Assembly: GCA_963693365.1 (NCBI GenBank)
Contig: CAVNZM010000004.1
Coordinates: forward strand, 496,001 to 560,000
DNA from: Amoebidium appalachense
Taxonomy: Eukaryota > Ichthyosporea
DNA: 64,000 nucleotides
Direction: 5' to 3'
Shown: positions 35,886-64,000 of the stretch, piece by piece
How positions within the stretch are numbered: position 1 is the stretch's first letter
Layout of the letters: the number at the start of each line of letters is the position of its first letter
Notes under the pieces: generated by a model
What the model saw: only the letters and a program-made list of their open reading frames with translations
Database searches by the model: none
What the model was told of the DNA's origin: nothing
Translations under genes and position numbers: made by a program

Positions 35886-38193
35886 GCAATGGACTCACCC
35901 ACACGGCGATGGAAAGCTCGTGGCTTTGTACAATAACAACCCAAAGGACGAAATAAAGCCTCTAAAATGACTATGTACATTGCAAGTGACAACTCTCATG
36001 ATGTCGAGCTCAGTCACTTCATTCAACATGCTTGTGTGCAGCATACGTGCACGTACAACACACACACACACAAGATGATACAAATTGACACTGGCATTAG
36101 ACACGTGAAACCATCAAAAACATGTGGCACCTCGGCTACATTAATCCAGCAAGATATAGAAATTCCTGTTGTGGAAAGGTGAAAACATACCAATAGAAAG
36201 TTGGCGCGCAGTGTGCACGTATGACGCAGCAGCTCGGATTCCTAAGGCTTCAGTAAATCCATATGCATGCATAGGTATATGGCTTGCAGCTTTTGCGGTT
36301 TTTTTCCTCTTCCAAATGGTTATCTGCATGCGGAGAAGCATGGGCTAAAAACTCGCGAGACCATTCAGTGGCATCTCGTTTGCGCATTTGGCCATGGGTG
36401 AATTGCATGCTGTGGGCCTTGTGTGTGCAGCTCGCTCCACGAGGAATCCTCACAGAAAAATGAGCACGTATAAATCCACCAATCGGTTTCCATTTTTTAT
36501 TCTTCCGTGTGGCATGTTGTAGTTACAAAAGGGATGTGATAGAGCACCTTGCCAACTTCCATGGCCATGCATAACCAGATGCTAATCAGATCGCCTGATG
36601 GCCGTGATTCAATCACAGTGAATGATTGTCTCAGTACATATATATGCATGCGCACGTCCAATTCAATGCCATGGGCCGAACGGCTGTTTGCCTCAGGTAC
36701 AGTTATGCCAGTTTTTTGCTTGTACCTGTGCTGGCTGGTTTCACAGTCTTAGTTTGTGCGCCCAGGTCACCGCGTAGCTGTAGGTCATACAGCCGTGACA
36801 GTCAACTGACTGAGAGGCCGGGCCCATGCATCACATGTACATGACTCGTACACAGTCTGCTGCACATCTAAAAAAAAAAAAGTTTCGCGCCTAAATTGAA
36901 CCAATCGTTGGGCGACGCTTATTGCGGGGGCCAATCAGCGAAGTGCGTTCAATAAACATAAACAGACAAACTTTGACAAAGCCCTGGCTCCCTGCTGAGT
37001 GCTGCCCTCCCTGCTGGGGTTTCTCCGAGAAGAGAGCTGCATATTGTAACCAAGGTAACGCTTTTATGTTGTTCAAATTGCTTTGGCCCTTTATTATGCC
37101 TCATATACTTTGACATCCATTCTATTATTCGCTTTTAGGCTAACGTGAAACCGAGGGACTTCTCGGGAGTTTCGAATTCAGCCGGCGGCAACAGGTGGAG
37201 TCATCAGATCCTCGCTCATTGGTGCAGACTATTGTGGTAGAGTTCTCCGCAAACTTCCTTGTATGGGGCGTGTTTTGATTTTCCTAGGGAGGCTCTGTAC
37301 GTGAAACCATGAAGGGTAATCTCGCTAAAAATAGAAATGGTTTCTATGTGCCCTTTGTAAAACTTCAATAGTCATAATTTTTTTAAGGTTTTTTGCTTGC
37401 AAATTATGCTTGGCTGTTAACCTTATGCCACACACACAATAACTGTGTCACAGTTTTACACAAGTAGATTGATAAAGAGCATTTTGGGGGCTCAAAAGGT
37501 CCTCATGATCAGGCTGCTAGCAGTGCCACCCCTACAACAGCTGTTCGTGATTGATAAGATGTTCAACTTGAGCCTACATGTCTGTACTAGAAAAGTCAGC
37601 TGATTGATCTGCATAAAATATCAGTTCATTCTTATTGCTGATTTTATCTTGATGAACCCCTTTGTCTATAGCTCGTTTGCTTACCCCGGTAAGTCCCCTT
37701 GTGGCTTTTCAGAGAGATTGTCGAGGCTTGGAAGGTTTCATGCAAGATCTAATTTTCATTGGCTTAATATCACACTCAGATGTAAGCCAAGAGCACTGGT
37801 GTGATCATGGTGAAAGTCCGCGAAGCCACGTTGATGCCTTTGTCAGTCTGTTTGTTACTTTTTTTTTATTGTTCTTCGTAGAGTTTGTCAAAGATACAAA
37901 AGAACGGGTTATATTATATAGGTTTTAGATACATGGAGTTGCGAGCGGCTTAAGGTAGATATAAGGTTAGAGATATAAGGTTAGAGTTGGCTGAGTATTT
38001 TACTCCTAGTACACGTAATACGAAAGTACAAGCTTGAAGTTCCGGTTGGCTTCTATACCGTTTGCTGAAAAGAGTGGTTTTGTTGACAACATCCGGTACA
38101 GTGCTATCTCGACCCTCTTGAAAGCTCGCGACTTTCCGTTTCTTTGAGAGTGAGAGAATTCCCTGCTCCATTTCACACGTTCACGCACAACAG
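35886..38193. other. Spacer between FKBP and Aat-like genes
   Basis: About 2.3 kb of mostly unique sequence with few microsatellites, apart from an A(12) run near 36871. CCAAT boxes occur at 36900-36930. No domain-bearing frame is seen. The last few hundred bases should hold the promoter of the transferase gene; no TATA box is obvious. Confidence 0.55.
35952..35957 (+). terminator. AATAAA poly(A) signal of the FKBP gene
   Basis: Canonical hexamer 67 bases past the FKBP stop codon. Confidence 0.6.
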
Positions 38194-39183
38194 TTGCTTT
38201 TTTACGTCGGTGCAATGCCTTCCACAATGCAGAGCCTCAAGCACATTCTCACCACCAAACATGACACGTCTGGGGGCAGCACGCCGGACTCGGTTGCCAA
38301 ACGACTTAAGATGTCCACGGAGAAGAAACGCACGCAGATACGCTTCGCCATGATCCCCTGGTTTGGAAACATTCCCATCCTCACGCCAGACATGAACTTG
38401 ACCGAGGTGACTCGTCTGCTTGCCTCCCAGTATCGTGGGCAGTTCTGTTGCGCCTACACGTTCGACCCTTCCTTCCTTGCAGACCTCATGTACCACGGGT
38501 ATCTCACCATGTCTTTCAGCCTATGTGGCACCTACCTCCTGACGCCCAAACTTCACAAGGAGCGATGCGTACTGCAGTTCCCTGACTTGCACATCGGCAA
38601 GAAGGTTAAGAAGAGAAGCAAGCACTTCCACATGACAGCAAACAAAGACTTTAGGGGTGTGGTTGCGGGTTGCATACGACAGCACGGTGAAAATTGGCTG
38701 CATCCCCCGCTGGTACAGGGCTTTATTGCCATCCACGAAGCGGGGAGCATGGGAGCCGTGCAGATGCACTCGTTTGAGTTATGGCAGGAGGATGTTTTGG
38801 TGGCGGGGGAGATAGGTTACTCGGTCGGTGCGTGCTACACATCACTTTCTGGTTTTTCGTTGGTGGACTCAAGCGGTACGGTGCAGTGTGTGGCCACGTG
38901 CCGTGTGCTGCAGGCTGCAGGGTTTGCCTTTTGGGACCTCGGCATGGAGCTGCCTTACAAGAGGGAGTTGGGCGCACACACGATCACACGCGGCGAGTTT
39001 TTGGAAATGCTTCACGACGCAAGAGACAGGCCCACAGTATTCCCCGTGTTGGGGCACAAGTGGAACGCACGGGCACTGGTCTGTGACCCCATCGACCCCC
39101 AGGCGCTGAGAAAGAGCACACAGGGGGCTAAACAGACACAGCAGGGGGGGAGGGTGTCGACAGGCACCGTGCAGGCCGAATAG
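38194..39183 (+). CDS. Leucyl/phenylalanyl-tRNA-protein transferase homologue (Aat-like), single exon
   Basis: An uninterrupted 329-codon frame; a start at 38215 (MPSTMQSLK) is as likely and gives 322 aa. Bacterial Aat is about 235 aa; the extra is mostly N-terminal (Lys/Thr-rich, about 50 aa) and C-terminal (Gln/Gly tail). The core matches the Aat/GNAT-like fold in order: LADLMYHGYLTMSF, LTPKLHKERCVL, FPDLHIGKKVKK, VVAGCIRQHGENWLHPPLV, SFELWQEDVLVAGEIGYSVG, FWDLGMELPYKRELGA. Family role: moves Leu or Phe from charged tRNA to N-terminal Arg/Lys of proteins, marking them for degradation. The Asp of WDLGM aligns with the bacterial catalytic Asp as I recall it, but the GESMF glutamate segment reads TSLSGF and the residue two after the Asp is not Gln, so substrate or activity may differ. 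It is the only gene here without introns, which fits lateral origin or retroposition. Confidence 0.85.
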   Translation: MLFYVGAMPSTMQSLKHILTTKHDTSGGSTPDSVAKRLKMSTEKKRTQIRFAMIPWFGNIPILTPDMNLTEVTRLLASQYRGQFCCAYTFDPSFLADLMYHGYLTMSFSLCGTYLLTPKLHKERCVLQFPDLHIGKKVKKRSKHFHMTANKDFRGVVAGCIRQHGENWLHPPLVQGFIAIHEAGSMGAVQMHSFELWQEDVLVAGEIGYSVGACYTSLSGFSLVDSSGTVQCVATCRVLQAAGFAFWDLGMELPYKRELGAHTITRGEFLEMLHDARDRPTVFPVLGHKWNARALVCDPIDPQALRKSTQGAKQTQQGGRVSTGTVQAE

Positions 39184-39844
39184 GCAACTAAATGGGACCA
39201 CGCGATACGCAGTGCAGGTGTGTTACATGTCCGATATTTAGAAAGATGTAAAGGGCAGTTTTGATGATGTAGATAAGAACCCCCTCTTTTGCTCGTGAAC
39301 ATTCATGGTTAGCTTGAATATAGACACTGCTTCAGAGTCTGCTTGTTTGCCATTTATAGGACAAATATTCAAAGCCTGCTCTTCTTTTGAGTCTAGCTCG
39401 GGAACAGAGTTGTTTTTTTTACATAGACGCGAATATGATACGTTTTGATATCACTGTACAGATGGTGCCATGCTGAAATATGTACATGGTTTGTGATTGT
39501 GACGCTCGAAGCGCATATTGAATCTTCAAATGCGAAAGTTGTTTCCGATGAATATATAAATATCATGTCTGCTGCAGAGCATGTGGGTGATGCTACACGT
39601 GGGGTGAAGCGCCAGTGATCATCAGCACTGTGAAGGGTGATCGGGTATTATGTTTTGCATACACAAGAAATACACTAGCACACACACAGGCATATCAGCT
39701 GTGGCTTATACACAAACACATAAAACAAACGGATGTTGCACAGGTGCGTACATATGCACATACACAGACACGGTCACATAAGGGGATAGGGTGTGCACAC
39801 CTACACACGTACAAACTTACACGGCATGCTTGTGCACGTACATC

Positions 39845-39886
<42 letters not shown>

Positions 39887-40259
39887 ACACACAATTGTAT
39901 GCGTGTGGTGTCATGCACGTGCGCTGGTTACCCGGGAGTGAGTCCTCATGCAGGCTGCACACCAGAGAGCTACTGTGCTCTGCACACGACACACCCACAC
40001 ACGGCCAACCTAAACCAGCTTCTACATAAAACACTAGCGCACATATGCACCTTAGCGCCGGCGCGTATATACGCACAAAAAATAACTCGCTAGGCACAAG
40101 TGGGCTGTTGTGCACATCACTCACGCGACACAAAAGCAAATGGAGTGTGCACACCTACACATGCACAAACCTACACGGCATACTTCGGCGCGTGCACGCA
40201 CACACACACACACACATACACCATAGCTGTAGTGTGTGTGTGTGCACGCGCACGTACAC

Positions 40260-40263
40260 GCGT

Positions 40264-40319
<56 letters not shown>

Positions 40320-40320
40320 C
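40260..40320. repeat. (CA)n microsatellite
   Basis: About 27 CA units; a similar tract lies at 40660-40725. Confidence 0.85.
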
Positions 40321-40334
40321 ACACAACACACATG

Positions 40335-40366
<32 letters not shown>

Positions 40367-40658
40367 ACCTGCATGCACCGTGCACATGTTACGTGCGTGC
40401 ACGCTCCTACACGACAGAGTTCCTTTTTGCGCGTCACACGGCCTTGTCTATCTGCAAGCACTGCGTACACACGGCCAACTCTAACTGCGACGTGGGGAGA
40501 TGCATTTCATACACAGCACACACACAGGCATGATGACAACCATGCTTTTTCTCTACCCGCCCCCCCTCCTCTCTCTCCTTCGTTCCCTCCGCCCCGGCCC
40601 TGTTTGGCAGCTGCGCGAACATACACGTATATACACGGACACAAGCACGCACGTGCGA

Positions 40659-40706
<48 letters not shown>

Positions 40707-41517
40707 ATACACACACACACAATACAACCACGACCACGACCACCGCAGGCTTTTATGAGAAGAGGGGTGTGGGAGAAACGGGGTTGTTGTTTGTGTGTGT
40801 GTGGGGGGGGGAGGGGGGGGGGGCGGGGGGGAGGGTTGGACGAAAGAAGATAGGAAGAACAGAGCCACCATGACACCGATAAGTGCCGTGGATTAAACAC
40901 GGCCTTCAGTCATCACAGTTTTAAACACACCATACACGTATGTACACTCAGACACATGCAACACCATTTATAGTACTCACATACACTCGCGGCTGATGCG
41001 CACATGCACACTCTCGTACACGTTGCACCATGATCATGATGTTGGTCATGGTACACATGCTTCACACACACGTACACACACGCGCGTGCGCACAAACACA
41101 CACACACACACACACACACACATGCGCACACACACACACAGAGACGCACAACACACACACACACACTCGGTCTGATGCGCACGTGCACACACACCCACAC
41201 ATGCACACCTACACGAACACATACTGTACACACACATACACATGGCATACACACATCCACAAACAAAGTCTTGCATCCAAAAACACTGTACATACATGAA
41301 CACGTACACACGAACACACAAAAGCATGGGACTATAACACATACACACGGAACACATACACGAAACACACCACTCAAGAACACATATACACAAACGCACG
41401 AACAGCTGACACACTCATACCGTGACGAAAGCCCACACACACACACACCCTAACGCAATCACGTGCGCATGCTATGTCGGCGAAACGGCTGCCAACTCTT
41501 TTATACCATGATAACCC

Positions 41518-41548
<31 letters not shown>

Positions 41549-42803
41549 AAATAAAAAAAAAGAAAGAAAGAAAGAAAGATATTGCCGAAAAGAAAAAGAA
41601 GTGAAAAGAAAAGGAAAGGAAAGAGGAAGAAAGGGGGGAGAAAGAAGAGAAAAAGAAGATATCACACACGCTTGTCAATAGGGAACGGAAGACAATGCCG
41701 AGAAAAAGAAAAGGAATATTGGAAGGAAAGAAAGGAGGAAAAACCCCTACCATGTATACCATCCCATGGGATCAGTGCCATCGCGGCCAGCTGGTAGCAC
41801 ACACGCTCGTGCCTTTACATCAAAACGTGGAAACCATATGATACCCAGACACGCATCATGGATACAAACATCAGCAATATATGTAGCATGGGTAGATTGC
41901 GGTGTGCGCGTACCATACTAGCTTCAGGCTTAATTTGGACTGTGTGTGCCAAGGCTTTGCTTTGTCAGTGTGGACGTTTGCATGCCGCAATACGCATGAG
42001 GGGGTCTGGGTGTTTCAGTGAAATGCAGAGCAGAAAGAGCCTCTGTAGGAGCCTCTTAGATGTTTGATTACTGTGTATTTTCTTCCCGGGGGAGGGAGGG
42101 AGGGAGGGAGGGGTTGCCTCCAGATTCACTCCACGCTGCCTCCTCTCTCGGGAAAACATATTGCTTACCTGAAAGATTCGGATCATCTGATTGGCCTCAC
42201 TTTCCGAAAGGGGTAGGGTAACTTGAACAGTAGCAGCTTTTTAGGGTACTATAAAAAGCGGGTGATGGTTAAATCACCCTCACTTTTTGTCCCCCGTCGC
42301 TGCTCTCTCTAGCCCACCCTCCCGCCCGCGCTTTTTAGTCCCCCGTCTAGCTTCTTTGGGTTAGTGTACCTCTTAGGGGCAAGGGTAGGTGTTTTGGGGG
42401 GGGGGGGGGGGGGGGGGGGTAGGCACGTAGCCAGTGTGGATACGTGTGTATACAGCCCAGACTTAGTCCATACAAGTTGATCGATCTGCGACCATAGGCA
42501 TGTGTAACCGTATGTATTGATGTAGTAGTGGGGGTCCCGGGGACCAGATTGTTGTGAGCCACAAGAGAGCAATAAAACCGACAGAAGCAACCTAAGTTGA
42601 AAATATCCACACTGTCCACAGTCCTGCTGCTGCAGATCTTGTAGATCCGATATACAGCCGAAAAAAAGGGGGGGGGGGAAAAACAAAAAAAAAAAACCGT
42701 TATATCTCCACATGCTATGTCTATCTGATATGAATTTATCAGGCCATGACTGAATGTTGAATATAATCGTTACCCCTTGAGGGGCCTCCTGCGGATCTTC
42801 ATG

Positions 42804-42804
<1 letters not shown>

Positions 42805-42847
<43 letters not shown>
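42805..42847. repeat. C(43) homopolymer
   Basis: Forty-three consecutive C, flanked by unique sequence. Confidence 0.9.
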
Positions 42848-42848
<1 letters not shown>

Positions 42849-42954
42849 AGGGCCTAATATCTGGATGTAATTCACTCCCGGGAGCCAACAAAACTTTGAA
42901 AGCCGAGTTAAAAGCTCTAGTGGCCAAACCACATCGGCTGAGTAAACTTGCTCC

Positions 42955-43290
42955 GAGCAGAATTATTCTGCAAAAAGCAGAATTTAATTCTGCTTTTAAT
43001 TGTTCTGCAAATGAGGATTATTGTGCAAAAACAGAATTATTCTGCAAAAGCAGAATTATTTTGCTAAGGAAAAAAAAAAAAAAGAACTGCTGTGGGCAGC
43101 AGAATCAATGTGCTAAAAGCTGAATAATTCTGCTAAAACCAGAATTATACTGCTACCCTGCTTTTTTGCGGAATAATGCAGAACTGATTCTGCTTTTGCG
43201 AAATATCACGCTGCTTTTTGCAGAGTGATTCTGCTTTTTGCAGAATAATTCTGCTTTCGCAGAATACTATTGAATTCTGCTTTTCACGAG
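42955..43290. repeat. Array of TTCTGC/GCAGAA palindromic units
   Basis: About 20 occurrences of TTCTGC or its complement GCAGAA, mostly paired as near-palindromes such as GCAGAATTATTCTGC separated by AAAA or TTTT. Unit spacing is about 19-21 bp and both orientations are mixed, so a single strand could fold into a series of short hairpins. A (G/A) run at 43071-43086 interrupts it. Confidence 0.85.
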
Positions 43291-43838
43291 TTGGCTCTGC
43301 CGATGTGGTTGAGCCCTCCCCGGGGGAAGGAGAGGTTCCCGGGGGGGGGGGGGAGGAGGGGGGGGGGGGGGTTGAATGCTCCATGGAGTAAGAAGTACAC
43401 CGTCGTGAGCCAGAACGGACAGACTTATTGCAGAATGGTGGGGAAAGGGGGGCCCGGGGAGAAGGGGGGATAGGGGGGGGGGGGGGGGGGGGGGGGAAGG
43501 AAGGAGGGGAAGTGGGGAGAGGGGGGGGGGTGGGGGGGGGGAGAGGAAGGATGGGGAGGGGGTGGGTGGGTGGGGGGGGGGGGAGCGGCGAAGGGGTCAA
43601 CTTTTCCACATACACTGTGAGATGTGGCATGTGTCTATGGAGCCGAGATGAACCACGGCGATAGTGGTGCACATATGGATTTCATTGTTGGTATCTAGCA
43701 GTGATGTCTGGGGTGTAGGGAATGTACCGCTTCCCACGTTAATAAATCAAGTTCTTTAGGGGCATGTATTCACCCATAGATGGTGGCAAACTTTGATAGT
43801 GTTGTTTTTTCCCGAAAAAGGGATGGAATCACAACAAA

Positions 43839-43844
43839 TTTATT
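43839..43844 (-). terminator. AATAAA poly(A) signal of the GPCR gene
   Basis: Plus-strand TTTATT reads AATAAA on the gene strand, about 235 bases after the GPCR stop codon. Confidence 0.55.
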
Positions 43845-44076
43845 GCATGAAACAGGGAAGAGTCTGTTTCGGCACTTTTTTCTGCTGTTTGGCACGTTAT
43901 TACCCATTAGCACCCACCAGCATACATATACTCACTGCTGAGCACTCCTCCCCCCTTCCACCCCCCTCCCTCCTTTCCCCTCCCCCCCAACCTCCCCAAC
44001 TCCCCCCAAACATTCATTAATGCTCATTAGCCCTAATCAACCTTCATTGGCCCTCATTAGCTCTCATTAATTCTCA

Positions 44077-55594
<11,518 letters not shown>

Positions 55595-57177
55595 CTATTG
55601 GAAGTCGAAGGGATCCCCTGGGTTTGCAGCAAGTTTCTCTGATTTGTGAACAAGTTGCACCTAATTATTATTTGAGCAAGGTGACCCTTTCAACGTTAAC
55701 TTATTTGAGCAAGGTGACTCTTTCAACATTAACACGATATCATTTAGCTATCCAGTTCACTTCAGTATCGAGGAACCATCGAAGCGCGCGCTGTCAAGTT
55801 ATTGATGATGGTAGAGAACACACCAAATGGCTACTGAATGCATATGTGGAGTGAATGTGTATGTATGAAGTCTCGCACTGCCGACCAGTCATAGTTACGC
55901 AACGACAGGCAACACAATCAGCATCTGCCGCTGGCCAGCAGCACGCAAGTATTTATATTACTAGTATATATATATCTTGTGAGCCAGGACACAGATATCG
56001 ATACACGAATTACTTGGCGTCAAATGAGGCAAGTGTCTCGCCAACCAACACCCTAAGGATGACGGGAGACCGGCTCTGGCACGTTCTTGGGGCCCACGTG
56101 GCTTTTCTATTTGCATCAGAAGTATGAAACGTGCCACTAGTTAGTGTGCATCGTACGGTAGTTAGCCGTTGTTACAACGGTGTCGGAGGGCCGCTGCTTC
56201 TATAAGTTGGAGGATCGTGCGTGCACCTAAAAGGTGTGCATGTCGTGATCACATGCACGTGCGTGTATGTTGTTTGGAGACCTGACCAGGCAGTCACCAC
56301 GTTGCACAGCGCTGGCTGAAGCTGGCTGACTGAGAAGGTCACTGTGAAGGTGGCCTCCCTGGGCCGGCAATTATTCTCTTGACCGACCAATTGAACATGC
56401 GAATAGGTAACGGAATTTTGCATTGATGACTTTTAGCTAATGGAACAATAGAATTAAGTACCATATATAGTTACAACCAAGCAATAGATCTGAAGATCTC
56501 CCGGGCTCGGGGAGTCGGGAGCCAATCATAACTTCAGCTCTATATTATTGGCTTTGAAGATCTGCCAATCGAAACAACATTGGTAGATCCACCCCAACTT
56601 GCCAATAACGGGTGTTAGACCTAATAAACAATAGTAATGATACAACGTAAACTTTTCACGAATTAGCAATACGAACACAATCCGCAGCATCAGACATTTG
56701 TACTTAGAACGGCTACTGTTCAACAGAAGCCATTTACCATTTTGATAGGTATATGGCTCCGGTGCAGCCCCGGACCACGGCCCTCTGTCCTAGCTCTGAA
56801 AAAAGGGCCGTGCCCGGACCCTGGCCCCGGCAAAGGGGAGTCACGGGACCAGATGATGTCACAGCACACATTCCAGAAGGTTAAATTTATCGGCCACATT
56901 CCTTCGTGAGTGGTCATACATATAAAAACATTCAGGAAGCACAAACAAGCCGTACATAACAACCAAATTGTAGGTTAGACACACGCTGAAAGAAAAGTAG
57001 GGTGTAGCTATACTTTCATTTTGTATATTTTTTATATGCATAGCGAGGGTGGTCCCATACAACTTGTAGTAAACCGAGTCTGTGCGTGTCGTGCGCATCC
57101 CCTCGACCACGGTCTTACCCATGTTGAACACCAACTTAAGTCCATCATCATAGGCCACACACACACATACACGAAGA
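55595..57177. other. Divergent intergenic region between GPCR and ABCG genes
   Basis: About 1.6 kb of mostly unique sequence between two head-to-head start codons, so it should contain both promoters. 55668-55733 is a 33-bp tandem duplication built on TTATTTGAGCAAGGTGAC. A GC-rich patch at 56755-56840 has GGCCCCGG-type words. A minus-strand frame around 57000-57130 has codon-like text but no known domain. Confidence 0.55.
55668..55733. repeat. 33-bp tandem duplication upstream of the GPCR gene
   Basis: Copies 55668-55700 and 55701-55733 differ at two bases. They sit 75-140 bases upstream of the GPCR start codon, so they fall in its likely promoter or 5' UTR. Confidence 0.85.

Positions 57178-64000
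<6,823 letters not shown>

Larger units (their letters stand above)
39184..44076. other. Repeat-rich spacer without a supported gene
   Basis: 39184-39610 is ordinary 3' flank. 39650-41460 is CA-rich with duplicated modules (the text around GTGTGCACACCTACAC at 39793 and 40146). 41517-41535 is a C-run. 41560-41745 is polypurine GAAA-rich. 42075-42112 is GGGA-rich. 42395-42419 is a G-run, 42805-42847 a C-run. 42955-43290 is the palindrome array. 43330-43590 is G-rich. 43990-44090 has repeated CATTAG/CATTAA words. No frame shows a domain. Confidence 0.6.

Overview
The window is a piece of nuclear DNA from a unicellular or otherwise simple eukaryote. Genes are split by many spliceosomal introns with ordinary GT-AG borders. 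3' ends carry AATAAA signals, and there are metazoan-style families (UBXN1-like, nucleoplasmin-fold FKBP, GABA-B-like class C receptor, tweety/prominin-like membrane region). The FKBP N-terminus and the UBX zinc-finger layout look holozoan-like, but I cannot name the organism. Introns and spacers are unusually rich in homopolymers and (CA)n, (CT)n and (GT)n tracts, so most long open frames are simple-sequence shadows, not genes.

Layout. 1-1238: C-rich and TG-rich spacer. 1239-6090 (+): five-exon UBXN1-like p97/ubiquitin adaptor. 6091-7359: convergent spacer with an interstitial telomere-like motif inside a palindromic repeat. 7360-18152 (-): 19-exon gene fusing a secreted PI-PLC catalytic domain to a five-transmembrane tweety/prominin-like region. 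18153-26401: about 8 kb of repeats and AT-rich DNA with no gene I can support. 26402-35885 (+): eleven-exon nuclear FKBP39/46-like prolyl isomerase. 38194 (or 38215)-39183 (+): single-exon homologue of bacterial leucyl/phenylalanyl-tRNA-protein transferase. 39184-44076: repeat-rich spacer, including an array of short palindromes. 44077-55594 (-): GABA-B-like class C GPCR whose ectodomain is a bacterial-type (MalE/UgpB-like) solute-binding protein. One of its introns holds about 70 copies of a 44/45-bp minisatellite. 57178-64000 (+): ABCG-type half-transporter with a cysteine-rich N-terminus, cut by the window end.

Three genes act at the cell surface (PI-PLC-tweety fusion, solute-binding GPCR, ABCG transporter). 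The last two are divergent neighbours with starts about 1.6 kb apart. The other three act in protein handling: a p97 adaptor, a nuclear peptidyl-prolyl isomerase and an aminoacyl-tRNA-dependent N-end-rule-type enzyme. I see no evidence for an operon-like system. The notable items are two multidomain fusions and the eukaryotic Aat homologue. Exon phases chain through all five complete genes except at three places: a C9 run in the ABCG gene, one acceptor in the PI-PLC gene and one exon junction in the GPCR. All three are reported.
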